From Desulfobacterales bacterium (lineage in GTDB: Bacteria; Desulfobacterota; Syntrophobacteria; B119-G9): a stretch of DNA of 42,098 nucleotides. The number at the start of each line of letters is the position of its first letter. Within the stretch, counting starts at the first letter, position 1. The stretch lies in assembly GCA_026983715.1 (NCBI GenBank), contig JALSTM010000203.1, forward strand, positions 1 to 42,098, in the 5' to 3' direction. Under the pieces are notes generated by a model. The model saw only the letters and a list, made by a program, of their open reading frames with translations, had not been told where the DNA came from and searched no databases. The position numbers were made by a program, and so were the translations under genes. Positions 35,606 to 42,098 of the stretch are shown piece by piece.

Positions 35606-35761
35606 GTAGGGATAACGTGCAGGTGGCCGTGGGGTATTTGAGTAATTAATCAAAAGTTCAATTGTTTTGGAAGCACACAGCTAGGGATCAGTTGAACGGG
35701 TGGGAAGAGAACAGTTCTAAGCCTTTCATTGCTTTGCGAAGTTGCCGTCAGGTGATTCGGG

Positions 35762-35918
35762 AAAACCGATGAATCAGTTCTGCGTTAGCTATCTATTTGT
35801 ACCCACGGATGAATCCGTGGGCTACCCTCCTTATGGCCGGGGCCATCACCCAGTAACCCCCGGTTTTTAACTGTTAGCAGTAACGCCGATGTTAATCACA
35901 GAACCGATTCATCGGTTT
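35762..35918. repeat. MITE-like composite element with terminal inverted repeats
   Basis: The left end (AAACCGATGAATCAGTTCTG, about 35763-35782) and right end (35899-35918, its near complement) form terminal inverted repeats of about 25 bp around 110 bp of core. The core has a perfect hairpin CCCACGGAT-GA-ATCCGTGGG (35802-35821) followed by GCTACC. It is related to the element at 40203-40330, and the outer end matches the single module at 441-466. There is no open frame inside. Confidence 0.6.
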
Positions 35919-35957
35919 TTCTTTTGTCCTGAATAGTTCAGAACAGAGCCACAGAAA

Positions 35958-36212
35958 TCACCGAGGCACTTTACCTTCATATTCTTCAACTCGCCTTAAC
36001 TTTACCAGCAATCGCTCATTATCAGGAAACATCTTGAGAGCAGTCTCTATTGTATTTCTGGCTTTTTTTACATCGCCCTTGATCAAATATAGTTCCGTTT
36101 GTAATTCCCAAAAGGGCGCCTGATGAGGTTCCCGCTTAATCCGCCGCCACATTAGAAATATTGCAACGGTTGCTCCTATCCTGTGAAAGAAGTTCTTTAT
36201 GCGATTCCACAT
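35958..36212 (-). CDS. Small TPR-like hypothetical protein
   Basis: An 84-residue protein with no assigned function. The C-terminal half, ELYLIKGDVKKARNTIETALKMFPDNERL, reads like one to one and a half tetratricopeptide repeats. The N-terminus is basic and aromatic (MWNRIKNFFHRIG) with a short hydrophobic stretch (about 13-21) that is too short for a secure membrane segment. The start lies 1 bp past the holC stop, which indicates co-transcription and supports it being real. Confidence 0.65.
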   Translation of the reverse strand: MWNRIKNFFHRIGATVAIFLMWRRIKREPHQAPFWELQTELYLIKGDVKKARNTIETALKMFPDNERLLVKLRRVEEYEGKVPR

Positions 36213-36213
36213 T

Positions 36214-36660
36214 CTATATCTTTAGTTGTCCCAAGGGCTTATATGGGTGATGCTTCAAATTAAATCCTCTCTTTTTTGCTTCTATCCAGTAATTTCTGCA
36301 CCAGTTCCTGTTTTCTTGGTTGTCCATGTATACGAAATTAACGCTTTCTTCGAAAAATTCTACGAATTCAAGCGGGCATTCTCTACTCATAACCAAAACG
36401 TTAAAACCTGGAATTTTCTTCTCTTCGGAGGCGATGTAAACTGGTGTTAGCGGATTCGGCTTTTCAGGGCACCCAATTTCATGAGGGATGAAACTTCGCT
36501 GATTAAAGACCCATAAAAGGTGGTCTAGGTTCTGGGCTTCCAGGTGTTCAGATACAATTATCTGGATCTTTTTGCCCTGGGTATAAAATCTTCCAACCCA
36601 GTAGCAAAGGCACTTATTTTTTTCGGCTTCCTTGGTTTCGACAAAATGAATTAAGGGCAT
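36214..36660 (-). CDS. holC: DNA polymerase III chi subunit (HolC)
   Basis: The clamp-loader accessory subunit that links polymerase III to single-stranded DNA-binding protein. The 148 residues match the family in length and pattern: an N-terminal beta strand, EKNKCLCYWVGRFYTQGKKI, LDHLLWVFNQRSFIPHEIG with the LW-FxxxxFxPH signature, PVYIASEEK, then FEESVNFVYMDNQENRNWCRNYW. It is the first gene of a two-gene minus-strand unit with the TPR-like gene, and the terminator of the upstream acyl-CoA dehydrogenase operon lies directly before it. Confidence 0.88.
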   Translation of the reverse strand: MPLIHFVETKEAEKNKCLCYWVGRFYTQGKKIQIIVSEHLEAQNLDHLLWVFNQRSFIPHEIGCPEKPNPLTPVYIASEEKKIPGFNVLVMSRECPLEFVEFFEESVNFVYMDNQENRNWCRNYWIEAKKRGFNLKHHPYKPLGQLKI

Positions 36661-36677
36661 GGTTCAGATGGTACAAT

Positions 36678-36722
36678 AAAAAACAGCCCGGAGAATCGCA
36701 AGGGTATTGCAATGCCCCGGGC
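36678..36722 (-). terminator. Strong intrinsic terminator after the acyl-CoA dehydrogenase gene
   Basis: On the minus strand a long hairpin forms between GCCCGGGGC (36722-36714) and its complement ending at 36686, extended by ATTGCAA/TTGCGAT around a 5-base loop, about 15-16 pairs with a few G-U. A run of six T (complement of 36683-36678) follows. It lies 12 bp after the stop codon and insulates the operon from holC. Confidence 0.88.
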
Positions 36723-36734
36723 AGTGACCGTTAT

Positions 36735-37883
36735 TTATCTTTGCTTAAGTATATTTCTAGATATAACAATACGCATGATTTCGTTTGTTCCTTCGTAAAT
36801 CTGCGTAATTTTAGCATCCCTCATGTGCCTTTCCATGGGGTAGTCCTTACAGTAACCATATCCACCCAGGATCTGAACACCTTCCACTGCTGCCCACATG
36901 GCAGTGTCGGATGCAAAGAGTTTTGCCATGGCAGCCTCCTTTTCATAACCTCGACCGTTGTCTTCCAACCATGCTGCTCTCAAGGCCAGAAGTTCCGCCG
37001 CATCTAACTTGGTGGCCATGTCAGCCAGCTTCCATTGGATTGACTGGAAGGACGAAATGGGTCTTCCAAACTGTTCCCTGGTTTTTGAATATTCTATGGC
37101 CTCTTCAAGGGTAGCCCTGCCGATACCTATGGCCTGGGCAGCAATACCTATCCTACCACCATCCAAGGTAGTTAGCATCTGTTTGAATCCTTCTCCCGGT
37201 TTTCCGAGCAGATTTTCTTTAGGGATTCTTGCATCTTCAAAGACCAGTTCAGCGGTTCCGGAGGCGTTAATACCCAACTTCTCTTCAATAGTTCCTACAC
37301 TGAAACCCTTGGTATTTTTCAGATCAACAATAAAGGAACTGATACCCTTGTAGCCCTTTTCTTTGTCGGTAACTGCCGCCAAAACACAATAGTCTGCGAC
37401 GTTTCCGTTGGTTATAAACTTTTTTACCCCGTTTAGAACCCATTCGTTGCCGTCGAGCACCGCGGTGGTACGCATTCTGGCAGGGTCTGAACCTGCGCCT
37501 GCCTCGGTAAGTCCGTAACATCCGAGGGCTTCTCCACTGGCCACGGGAGTGAGGTATTTTTTCTTCTGTTCTTCGGTTCCAAAGGCATAAACGGGGAAAT
37601 TGTACAAGCTGTTGCACACGCTCATAATAACGCCACAGGAGGCACAAGCCTTAGAGATCTCTATAAGCGCCACCACGTAGCTAACATAGTCCATGCCTCC
37701 ACCGCCGTATTCCTCCGGAATAGTGATTCCCATGAGCTTAAGTTCGCCCATCTTTTTACAGATTTCTTCAGGATGTTTGTGAGTTCTGTCAAGCTCAGCT
37801 GCAACCGGTTTAATTTCCTGCTCCGCAAACCGCGCAGCCATTTCTTTAACCATCTTTTGCTCTTCTGTGAGTTCGAAATTCAT
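36735..37883 (-). CDS. Acyl-CoA dehydrogenase (short-chain / butyryl-CoA type)
   Basis: An FAD enzyme that introduces the alpha-beta double bond in acyl-CoA, passing electrons to ETF. The 382 residues are standard. LTEAGAGSDPARM (FAD/substrate loop), FITNGNVADYCVL, GRIGIAAQAIGI, YSKTREQFGRPIS and QILGGYGYCKDYPMER are all typical. The catalytic base Glu364 stands in IYEGTNEI, the position used by short-chain enzymes. It is the third gene of a thiolase-crotonase-dehydrogenase operon, 33 bp after the crotonase stop with an AAGGAGG site. No etfAB or 3-hydroxyacyl-CoA dehydrogenase gene is in the window. Confidence 0.93.
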   Translation of the reverse strand: MNFELTEEQKMVKEMAARFAEQEIKPVAAELDRTHKHPEEICKKMGELKLMGITIPEEYGGGGMDYVSYVVALIEISKACASCGVIMSVCNSLYNFPVYAFGTEEQKKKYLTPVASGEALGCYGLTEAGAGSDPARMRTTAVLDGNEWVLNGVKKFITNGNVADYCVLAAVTDKEKGYKGISSFIVDLKNTKGFSVGTIEEKLGINASGTAELVFEDARIPKENLLGKPGEGFKQMLTTLDGGRIGIAAQAIGIGRATLEEAIEYSKTREQFGRPISSFQSIQWKLADMATKLDAAELLALRAAWLEDNGRGYEKEAAMAKLFASDTAMWAAVEGVQILGGYGYCKDYPMERHMRDAKITQIYEGTNEIMRIVISRNILKQR

Positions 37884-37916
37884 CTTTCCTCCTTATCGCA
37901 ATTCGTATGAAATCAG

Positions 37917-38711
37917 CTAGTTATCGAGAGAGCCCGAGAACTTAGGTTGTCTTTTTTCAATAAATGCTGCAACCCCTTCTTTTGCATCATCGCTGGAGAA
38001 AGCAACGGCAAAAGCATCTACTTCCATTGCACAGCCATGTCTGAGGTCTACTCCAAGCCCCTTGTGGATAACTTGTTTGATACTCCTCAATGCAGCCCGG
38101 CTTTTGCTAGCGAGCAGATTGGCTACTTCGAGGGTTGCTTCCATGAGTTGTTGCTGGGGTATAACCTGGTTTACGAGGCCTATTTCGAGGGCTGCTTGAG
38201 CATCTATCATGTCTCCGGTCAGGCAGAGTTCCAGCGCTCTTGCTCTTCCCACAAGTCGGGAAAGACGTTGAGTGCCGCCAAAACCCGGGATGATTCCGAG
38301 GTTAATCTCGGGTTGTCCAAATCGGGCATTATCCGAGGCATAAATAAAATCACAGCTCATCGCAAGCTCGCATCCTCCGCCCAGCGCGAACCCGTTCACG
38401 CAAGCTATAACAGGAATTGGAAGTTCTTCGAGTTCGAAAAATATTCTTTGTCCCAGTTCTGAAAATCTCTTTGCCGCAAGAGGTGACATGCTTTGAAATT
38501 CTTTGATGTCGGCTCCTGCCACGAATGCCTTTTCACCCGCCCCGGTAAGAATTAAAACCCTCACATCGTCGCTTTTCTTAATATTTTCTACAACGTCAGC
38601 CAATTCTTCCAGGGTCGCCCGGTTTAGAGCATTCAATGCCTTGGGTCGATTAAAGGTAACTATTGCCACTCCGTTGTCCTTTTTTTCAAACAGGATGTTT
38701 TGATATTCCAT
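37917..38711 (-). CDS. Enoyl-CoA hydratase / crotonase
   Basis: It adds water across the 2,3 double bond of enoyl-CoA. From ATG 38711 (GGAGG eight bases upstream) it has 264 residues, the usual size; the open frame continues 22 codons upstream into the thiolase tail without homology. The oxyanion-hole segments AFVAGADIKEF and NGFALGGGCELAMSCD are present, with both active-site glutamates (CELAM and PEINLGIIPGFGGTQRL). The gene lies 20 bp after the thiolase gene. A short-chain substrate (crotonyl-CoA) is inferred from the neighbours. Confidence 0.93.
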   Translation of the reverse strand: MEYQNILFEKKDNGVAIVTFNRPKALNALNRATLEELADVVENIKKSDDVRVLILTGAGEKAFVAGADIKEFQSMSPLAAKRFSELGQRIFFELEELPIPVIACVNGFALGGGCELAMSCDFIYASDNARFGQPEINLGIIPGFGGTQRLSRLVGRARALELCLTGDMIDAQAALEIGLVNQVIPQQQLMEATLEVANLLASKSRAALRSIKQVIHKGLGVDLRHGCAMEVDAFAVAFSSDDAKEGVAAFIEKRQPKFSGSLDN

Positions 38712-38731
38712 AGTGCCAACCTCCGTATCTT

Positions 38732-39910
38732 TTAGCGTTCCACTATTATAGCTGCCCCTTGACCACCGCCAATGCAAAGTGTCGCCAGACCAATTTTGCA
38801 GTCTCTTCGCTTCATCTCGTAAAGTAGTGTAGTTAAAATCCTTGCTCCTGATGCACCTATCGGATGTCCGAGGGCTATAGCACCCCCGTTTACGTTTACT
38901 TTATTCAGATCCCATTTCATCTCCCTATTGACGCTAATAGCCTGGGCTGCAAAAGCTTCGTTAGCTTCAATGAGTTCGAGATCATCAACAGTCAGATTTG
39001 CCTTTTTAAGAGCCTTTTTGCTGGCAGGGATGGGACCGGTACCCATAATTGCAGGATCAACACCGGCCGAAGCGTAAGACCTTATGGTTGCAAGGGGAGT
39101 TAAACCAAGTTCCTCTGCCTTGCTTTGACTCATCAAAACTACCACTGCTGCCCCGTCATTTATCCCGGAAGCGTTTCCTGCCGTTACAGTGCCATCTTTT
39201 TTGAAAGCCGGCTTAAGCCTTGCCAGGGCTTCAAGGGTGGTCCCGAAACGAGGGTGTTCATCAGTGTCGAATATAATCGGGTCTCCTTTCCGTTGGGGTA
39301 CCTCAACCGGAACAATCTCTTCTTTAAATCTGCCACCTTTAATGGCAGCCTCAGCTTTTTGCTGGCTTTCAAAAGCAAACTGGTCCTGTTCTTCCCTGCT
39401 GATATTAAACTTTTCAGCTATATTTTCTGCGGTTATCCCCATGTGGTAGTTATTGAAAATATCCCACAGGCCATCAAATACCATTCCGTCAACAAAATCG
39501 TCATGCCCCATCCTTATTCCCCACCGGGCCCGGTTTAAATAATACGGGGCTCTGCTCATGTTTTCTATTCCGCCCGTAACAACTATGTCTGCGTCACCTG
39601 TCATAATTGCCTGTGCTCCGAGGAAAACGGATTTCAGCCCGGAGGCGCATACCTTGTTTATGGTAAAAGCCGGAACTTCCTTAGGAATTCCGGAACCGAT
39701 GAGAACCTGCCTAGCGGTATTTTGACCAAGACCCGCCTGGAGAACATTCCCGAGTATTACCTCGTCAACATCTTCAGGATTGACTTTTGCTCTAGCCAGA
39801 GCTTCCCTTGTAGCAACAATTCCCAGTTGCACTGCAGGGACATCTTTGAGGCTACGTCCAAAACTTCCCACTGCAGTTCTAGCTGCACTTGCGATAACGA
39901 CCTTTTCCAT
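38732..39910 (-). CDS. Acetyl-CoA C-acetyltransferase (thiolase)
   Basis: It interconverts two acetyl-CoA and acetoacetyl-CoA (or cleaves 3-ketoacyl-CoA). The 392 residues hold the acylated Cys88 in [11 protein letters not shown], the [19 protein letters not shown] motif with the active-site His, and the C-terminal CIGGGQGAA with the second catalytic Cys. [13 protein letters not shown] is typical of biosynthetic-type thiolases. An AAGGAGGAAACTC site precedes the ATG. First gene of the operon with crotonase and acyl-CoA dehydrogenase, which suggests short-chain acyl-CoA oxidation or butyrate-type metabolism. Confidence 0.94.
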   Translation of the reverse strand: MEKVVIASAARTAVGSFGRSLKDVPAVQLGIVATREALARAKVNPEDVDEVILGNVLQAGLGQNTARQVLIGSGIPKEVPAFTINKVCASGLKSVFLGAQAIMTGDADIVVTGGIENMSRAPYYLNRARWGIRMGHDDFVDGMVFDGLWDIFNNYHMGITAENIAEKFNISREEQDQFAFESQQKAEAAIKGGRFKEEIVPVEVPQRKGDPIIFDTDEHPRFGTTLEALARLKPAFKKDGTVTAGNASGINDGAAVVVLMSQSKAEELGLTPLATIRSYASAGVDPAIMGTGPIPASKKALKKANLTVDDLELIEANEAFAAQAISVNREMKWDLNKVNVNGGAIALGHPIGASGARILTTLLYEMKRRDCKIGLATLCIGGGQGAAIIVER

Positions 39911-40339
39911 TTTTGAGTTTCCTCCTTCGTTTCAACTTCAGCTTTTCAAAATACAAAGTCCCTTGAGATAATTTGTTACCGGCGGGAAAAATTAAATTTG
40001 TGTATCTCGAAACTTATAGGAGATATACCGGGTAATGTCAAATACTATGTAATTATCTTGAGCACAGTGAACTATAAATGTGGAAAGGAATTTGAGGGGT
40101 GTTAAGGAGCCTCACAGATACTTACGTCCGTGTCCAGAGGGAGTAGGTCTTGCCTGTCGGTAAATCCTGAGAAGAAAAAATGCGAACTAATCAAAGCAAG
40201 AGAGAAACCAATGAATCGGTACTTTGGTTAGGCATGCCATTTATACCCACAGTTGAAACCGTGGGCTACCTTCCTCATCACCCGGTTAACATTAGGCTTT
40301 AACCCACGGTTTTAACCGTGGGGGATGAGATTGTGTTAA
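39911..40339. other. Non-coding spacer with a composite repeat element
   Basis: About 430 bp without a supported gene. The right part (40203-40330) is a composite repeat, and the left part must carry the promoter of the thiolase operon, which I could not pinpoint. The palindrome CCCACGGTT-TT-AACCGTGGG (40303-40322), 17 bp past the ketoacyl synthase stop, could form a transcript-end hairpin, though no T run follows. Confidence 0.5.
40203..40330. repeat. Composite repeat related to the 35.8-kb element
   Basis: It begins with AAACCAATGAATCGGTACTT (a variant of palindrome D), then TTATACCCACAGTTGAAACC and GTGGGCTACC (imperfect hairpin, 40246-40265), and ends with the perfect palindrome CCCACGGTT-TT-AACCGTGGG (40303-40322). 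The order D module, ttag, TACCCACGG hairpin, GCTACC matches the element at 35762-35918. Confidence 0.6.
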
Positions 40340-41746
40340 CTACTCGAACTTTTTCAAAGCAACCACTGCGTCTCTTCCCCCAAAACCGAAGGAGTTGGAT
40401 AATGCAACGTGAATGTTAGCCTCCCTTGCCTCATTTGGGACATAATCGGCGAGATCACACTCTGGATCAGGGTACTCGTAGTTAACAGTGGGTGGTAAGA
40501 ATTGGTATTTCAAGGCGAGGGCACATACTGCAACTTCTAGCAACCCTGCGGCACCCATGAGGTGACCGGAAAGAGACTTTGTGGAACTCACCGGAATCCT
40601 ATTCGCAAGATCTTGTCCGAATACCAGCTTGATGGCTTTTGTTTCAATCTTGTCATTCATGGGTGTTGAAGTACCGTGTGCGTTTATGTAATCAACGTCA
40701 TCGAGGTTTAGCCTGCCATCTTTCAATGCGTACCTTATTGCAGTAGCTGCGTACTTCCCGTCGGGATTGGGTTGAGTCGGATGATAAGCATCTGCAAAAT
40801 TTCCAAAACCGATAACCTCTGCATAAATTCTGGCACCCCTTTTGCTCGCTTTTTCCAGGTTTTCCATGAGAAGGCATGTGCCGCCTTCTGCCATGATAAA
40901 GCCACTTCGCTCCCGATCGAAGGGCCTAGAAGCCTTCGGAGGTGATTCATACTCTTTGGTGGAAAGTGCCCTAGTTACTTCAAAACCAGAGAGCCCGAGA
41001 TGAGAAAGACTTGCTTCTGATGCAGTGGCAAAAACAACATCCAATGTGCCACGTTTAATCATTTCGTACGCCCTTCCTGCAACCAGGGCTCCGGTAGCAC
41101 ATGCTGCAACGGGGCATTCAATAGGACCGTTTGTCCCTTGCACCCTGGAGATTTCTCCTGCCGCCATATCCACAGGGAGCTTTGTCATGAGATACGGGCT
41201 CACCCTTTTTATTCCCTGGCTTAAAAAGCGAAGGTAAGTTTCTTCCCAGGTGATCATTCCCCCCATGCTACTTCCCGCCACCACGCCTATACGCTCAGAT
41301 GGGTAAAAGCTGGTTATTTCAGGCCCAAGCCCTGCGTCTTCCTTGGCAACCTCACTTGCCGCCAGAGCAAATTGCTGAAATCGATCCGTTTTTCTCGCGT
41401 CCTTGACTGAGATGTACTTCTCGGGACTGAAATTCTTTACCATACCCACGTATCTGACCCTTGGGCTCTTTATTTTTGCAAGGTATTCCCGCTCAAGGTA
41501 TTCATGCAAAAATCGGAAAAGACTTTCAATTTCCGTTGACTCGAGTTTTTTGGTTTCGGCATGCTGCCTCGCCTTTGTCAAGAAATCCTTAATCTTTGTG
41601 GAAAGAAAATGTGAAGGTGGAGCGAGACCGAGTTTATCTATAGACACGATCCCCGACCTTCCTTCTTGAAGGGATTGTAATACTTCTTTTACGTTATTAC
41701 CAATTGGTGAAAAAACCCCAATACCCGTTATTGCCACTCTATGCAT
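40340..41746 (-). CDS. Beta-ketoacyl-ACP synthase (FabF/KAS II-like) with an N-terminal insertion
   Basis: A condensing enzyme that elongates acyl chains with malonyl-ACP. The catalytic triad of the KAS I/II family is present: Cys216 in PVAACATG, His in NAHGTSTPMND and His in SGHLMGAAG. RSGFIMAEGG and NSFGFGGRDA are typical. At 468 residues it is about 55 longer than FabF; the extra length lies at about residues 41-97, between GRSGI and the segment matching normal FabF, and is charged and probably helical. No acyl carrier protein or other fab genes are adjacent. It may be a dedicated synthase for a secondary lipid or polyketide, or a diverged FabF; the sequence does not decide. The AAGGAA site is moderate. 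Confidence 0.87.
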   Translation of the reverse strand: MHRVAITGIGVFSPIGNNVKEVLQSLQEGRSGIVSIDKLGLAPPSHFLSTKIKDFLTKARQHAETKKLESTEIESLFRFLHEYLEREYLAKIKSPRVRYVGMVKNFSPEKYISVKDARKTDRFQQFALAASEVAKEDAGLGPEITSFYPSERIGVVAGSSMGGMITWEETYLRFLSQGIKRVSPYLMTKLPVDMAAGEISRVQGTNGPIECPVAACATGALVAGRAYEMIKRGTLDVVFATASEASLSHLGLSGFEVTRALSTKEYESPPKASRPFDRERSGFIMAEGGTCLLMENLEKASKRGARIYAEVIGFGNFADAYHPTQPNPDGKYAATAIRYALKDGRLNLDDVDYINAHGTSTPMNDKIETKAIKLVFGQDLANRIPVSSTKSLSGHLMGAAGLLEVAVCALALKYQFLPPTVNYEYPDPECDLADYVPNEAREANIHVALSNSFGFGGRDAVVALKKFE

Positions 41747-42098
41747 GTGAATATTCCTTGTAGTTGATATCTAAGCTCGCTGGAAAATAAAACCATTTTG
41801 TCTCGCCTTAAATGTACCAAAACGGACCAGTTAAAGACAACTCTTTTGGGACCCCAGGCCCATTATTGAGATGATTAAGTAATGGTTTCTAATTTCCTGC
41901 TCGATGCCGGATCGAGCATGCCCCTGGTCCAGTCAGGGTGCCGGCCTTCCGACTTGGTTTTTGACTAAGCCTCAGTAACGAGGGACGTTTGCCCCTCCCC
42001 TTTCCCCGCATCCATTTTAGGATATCGCCTTCAAAGTATCGTATACCGGTTGTAATATTTACGGCAGCATTTTGTTACCCATCATATCTGTAAAATGC
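41747..42098. other. Non-coding end of window with a diverged repeat
   Basis: No open frame with gene-like features. A palindromic segment GCCCCTGGTCCAGTCAGGG (about 41920-41938), preceded by GATCGAGCAT, resembles palindrome C (296-314 and 35587-35605, where the second copy is likewise preceded by GGATCGATTCTG). The rest, including the upstream region of the ketoacyl synthase gene, shows nothing I can name. Confidence 0.45.

Larger units (their letters stand above)
35256..35957. other. Long non-coding spacer rich in repeats and inverted repeats
   Basis: About 700 bp without a supported gene. It contains in order a structured segment (35277-35440), repeat unit A copy 2 (35473-35556), palindrome C copy 2 (35587-35605), a block shared with about 139-176 (35613-35645), and the MITE-like element (35762-35918). 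Most of the spacer is accounted for by modules seen elsewhere in the window. I see no clear terminator for the ABC-F gene. Confidence 0.6.

Noticed and set aside
40246-40322. Possible CRISPR-like pair of repeats (two CCCACGG hairpins)
   Set aside because: Only two differing copies, each a palindrome, with no regular spacers and no cas genes in the window.

Overview
The window looks like a chromosomal segment of a Gram-negative, probably anaerobic bacterium of the deltaproteobacterial / Desulfobacterota type. The main evidence is the gene order rimP-nusA-ylxR-infB-ylxP-rbfA-nrnA-truB-rpsO-pnp-M16 peptidase, with the DUF503, DHH phosphoesterase and M16 genes in positions familiar from that group. 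Cell-envelope genes (MltA, a WbpM/FlaA1-type dehydratase), HolC and an anaerobic-style thiolase/crotonase/acyl-CoA dehydrogenase cluster agree with this. No species is named, because nothing in the sequence fixes it.

Layout. 1-782 is non-coding and rich in dispersed palindromic repeats. 783-4979 (+) carries a lytic transglycosylase, a class A beta-lactamase/DD-peptidase-like serine hydrolase and a class III aminotransferase. 4980-7139 (-) is a RelA/SpoT-family protein whose hydrolase domain is intact but whose synthetase centre looks degenerate. It is divergent from a DinG/YoaA helicase (7258-9210). 9167-16519 (-) holds a membrane hybrid histidine kinase, a 1084-residue fusion (PilZ, LuxD-like serine hydrolase, SAM methyltransferase), a YycJ-like metallo-beta-lactamase-fold hydrolase and a second methyltransferase with a GYAGD motif. 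This is the most unusual part of the window.

16588-28583 (-) is the large translation/RNA operon. It appears to start at a good sigma-70-like promoter in front of tRNA-Gly(CCC), then passes an intrinsic terminator before rimP. This parallels the E. coli metY-rimP-nusA operon. The last gene, the M16 peptidase, has no ATG/GTG/TTG start that would include its conserved first strand. tRNA-Cys (28751-28825) and an orphan MoxR-like ATPase with a six-cysteine insertion follow on the + strand.

30413-32380 (-) is a membrane nucleotide-sugar dehydratase. 32605-35255 (+) is a phosphoribosyltransferase coupled to an ABC-F ATPase. 35958-36660 (-) is holC plus a small TPR-like gene. 36735-39910 (-) is a thiolase-crotonase-acyl-CoA dehydrogenase operon ending in a strong terminator. 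40340-41746 (-) is a FabF-like ketoacyl synthase with an insertion. The spacers at 1-782, 2052-2359, 35256-35957, 39911-40339 and 41747-42098 share or carry palindromic repeat modules, some of which form composite MITE-like units.
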